Below are positions 63,301-64,000 of a DNA stretch of 64,000 bases, piece after piece; position 1 is the stretch's first letter, and every line of letters starts with the position of its first letter. The DNA lies in the NCBI GenBank assembly GCA_030849465.1, contig JARVLF010000016.1:496001-560000 (forward strand). Direction: 5' to 3'. Under the pieces are notes generated by a model. It worked only from the letters and a program-made list of their open reading frames with translations, searched no databases and had not been told where the DNA came from. The DNA is from Moesziomyces globuligerus (taxonomy: Eukaryota > Basidiomycota > Ustilaginomycetes > Ustilaginales > Ustilaginaceae). The translations under genes and the position numbers were made by a program.

Positions 63301-64000
63301 GAGCCTAGGTTACCGACAGACGAGCTGGTGCCTAGAGTGCTAGAAGGACGAATCGAAGATCCTAGAACTCGATTGCCCAACCTTAAGACTCAAAGACACA
63401 AGGCAGCTCAGGCAACGTACAATCGAGCAGTTCGAGCAAAGGCTCTGCATGATCGAAAGGTCAAACTGCACAAGTTGGAAGTCGGTGATTGGGTTCTGAT
63501 TCGACATCAGAATCCACAGAAGTTCGAAGCAAAATGGTTTGGTCCTTACCAGATCAAAGCCAAACAGGCTCTTGGTACCTACAGCCTTGCTTCGAGTAGC
63601 GGTCAAGCGCTTCGAGCGCTGGTGCATGGTAATCGGTTGATCAAAGCGTATCCTCGAGACAATCTAGTCGAAGACTTCTGGAACAAGCCAGAGTTTCAGG
63701 TATTCTTTCGAAGGCTTCGAGCAGTAAACCCTGATGTAGCAGGTCTAGATCAGGACGAACTGCATCGAGACATCGAACGAGCAATTCACGAAGAGTACGA
63801 GGCAGAAGATCAACCACAAAGGACTGCACCAGACCCTACCAGTGGGGAGCTGCAGGCAAGACAGCTCCACAAAACCCTAGAAGAGCCCCACAATATACAT
63901 CGACCCCAAGGTCCAACGGTTGATGTGCCAAACGACAACTTCGTCCCTCTGGAGGAAGACCCCTCTAGACCAGCTGAGGAGATCGACAGGTACGATCAGT
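60298..64000 (+). CDS. pol: Retrotransposon Pol polyprotein (protease, RT, RNase H, integrase), 3' end outside window
   Basis: Read in the -1 frame relative to gag; every codon from 60229 to the last base is open (over 1230 codons). The aspartic protease motif LIDTGASRTFV is at about 60490-60520. Reverse transcriptase follows (61150-61850): GGWRMCIDYRALN, FSKIDLTSGYWQIRL, FGLKNAPSVFQ and the catalytic VYLDDILIYS. RNase H (62040-62430) has IETDASDWAIGCVLL, HEKELLAI, LTDHQSLA and VADAISR. Integrase (62610-63600) has the H/C zinc region (MHRSYGHLG, CKTCVECQ), catalytic Asp in WGIDFIGQLP and in LSDNGSNFL, Glu in NGKVEALNG, and a GPY motif (FGPYQIKA). No chromodomain is seen up to the edge. All catalytic residues are present. 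Confidence 0.95.

Larger units (their letters stand above)
59099..64000 (+). mobile_element. Ty3/gypsy LTR retrotransposon, right end outside the window
   Basis: A gag frame (59258-60316) and a pol frame open to the window end (order protease, reverse transcriptase, RNase H, integrase) define the Ty3/gypsy class. The element differs from its surroundings: less GC-rich, with many TCGA and ATCGA words. The left end is placed at TGTGGAGG (59099), the first plausible TG after the RRP45 gene; an LTR of 59099-59204 ending ACA before a primer site would be short, so the boundary is weak. Both open frames are unbroken in the window, so a recent or active copy is likely. The second LTR and target duplication are not visible. 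Confidence 0.9.

Overview
The window looks like nuclear DNA of a basidiomycete smut fungus (Ustilaginaceae: Ustilago, Sporisorium, Pseudozyma or Moesziomyces type). The reasons are GC-rich genes, mostly intronless long reading frames with long disordered Ser/Ala/Pro/Asp-rich segments, short GT-AG introns of about 65-105 nt, compact gene spacing, and the closeness of the conserved proteins (Ras, Ubc4, eIF2B-beta, AdoMet decarboxylase, Tdp1, Rrp45) to fungal families. The species cannot be fixed from sequence alone. There are no CRISPR arrays, operons or other bacterial features.

Layout, left to right. 1-5983: 3' end of a dual-specificity phosphatase (Pps1-like), then a large DysF-domain protein. 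6210-9702: eIF2B-beta (minus) divergent from an unknown protein with GGFIVDD repeats and EF-hand-like ends. 9991-15872: S-adenosylmethionine decarboxylase (minus) with a long leader containing an upstream ORF that overlaps its start, then a coiled-coil/disordered protein. 15977-20162: SET-domain methyltransferase (minus) divergent from Tdp1 (plus, at least two introns, very likely three). 20763-25037: Tma46/ZC3H15 CCCH protein and a Ynd1-like apyrase (minus). 25038-29301: 4.3 kb without a convincing gene, but with a tRNA-like element. 29302-34597: Ras GTPase, monopolin Csm1/Pcs1, MOSC/mARC-like protein (minus), Alg13. 36245-40609: large mucin-like single-pass membrane protein. 42678-45148: 90-residue probable mitochondrial protein (one intron) and Ubc4-type E2 (one intron). 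46020-53605: Snt1/NCoR-like SANT protein and Elongin C, the latter rebuilt from six small exons. 54583-58967: large SAM-dependent methyltransferase and exosome subunit Rrp45 (minus). 59099-64000: a Ty3/gypsy LTR retrotransposon running off the right edge, with intact gag and a pol frame open to the last base.

Most genes are unrelated housekeeping genes, arranged as divergent or convergent pairs. Small functional links exist only as general biology: Snt1 (chromatin), Elongin C and Ubc4 (ubiquitin system), Tdp1 (DNA repair), Rrp45 (RNA decay), eIF2B and Tma46 (translation). The least ordinary parts are the retrotransposon, with an apparent -1 frameshift site between gag and pol, the AdoMet decarboxylase leader, the GGFIVDD-repeat protein and the gene-poor 25-29 kb gap.
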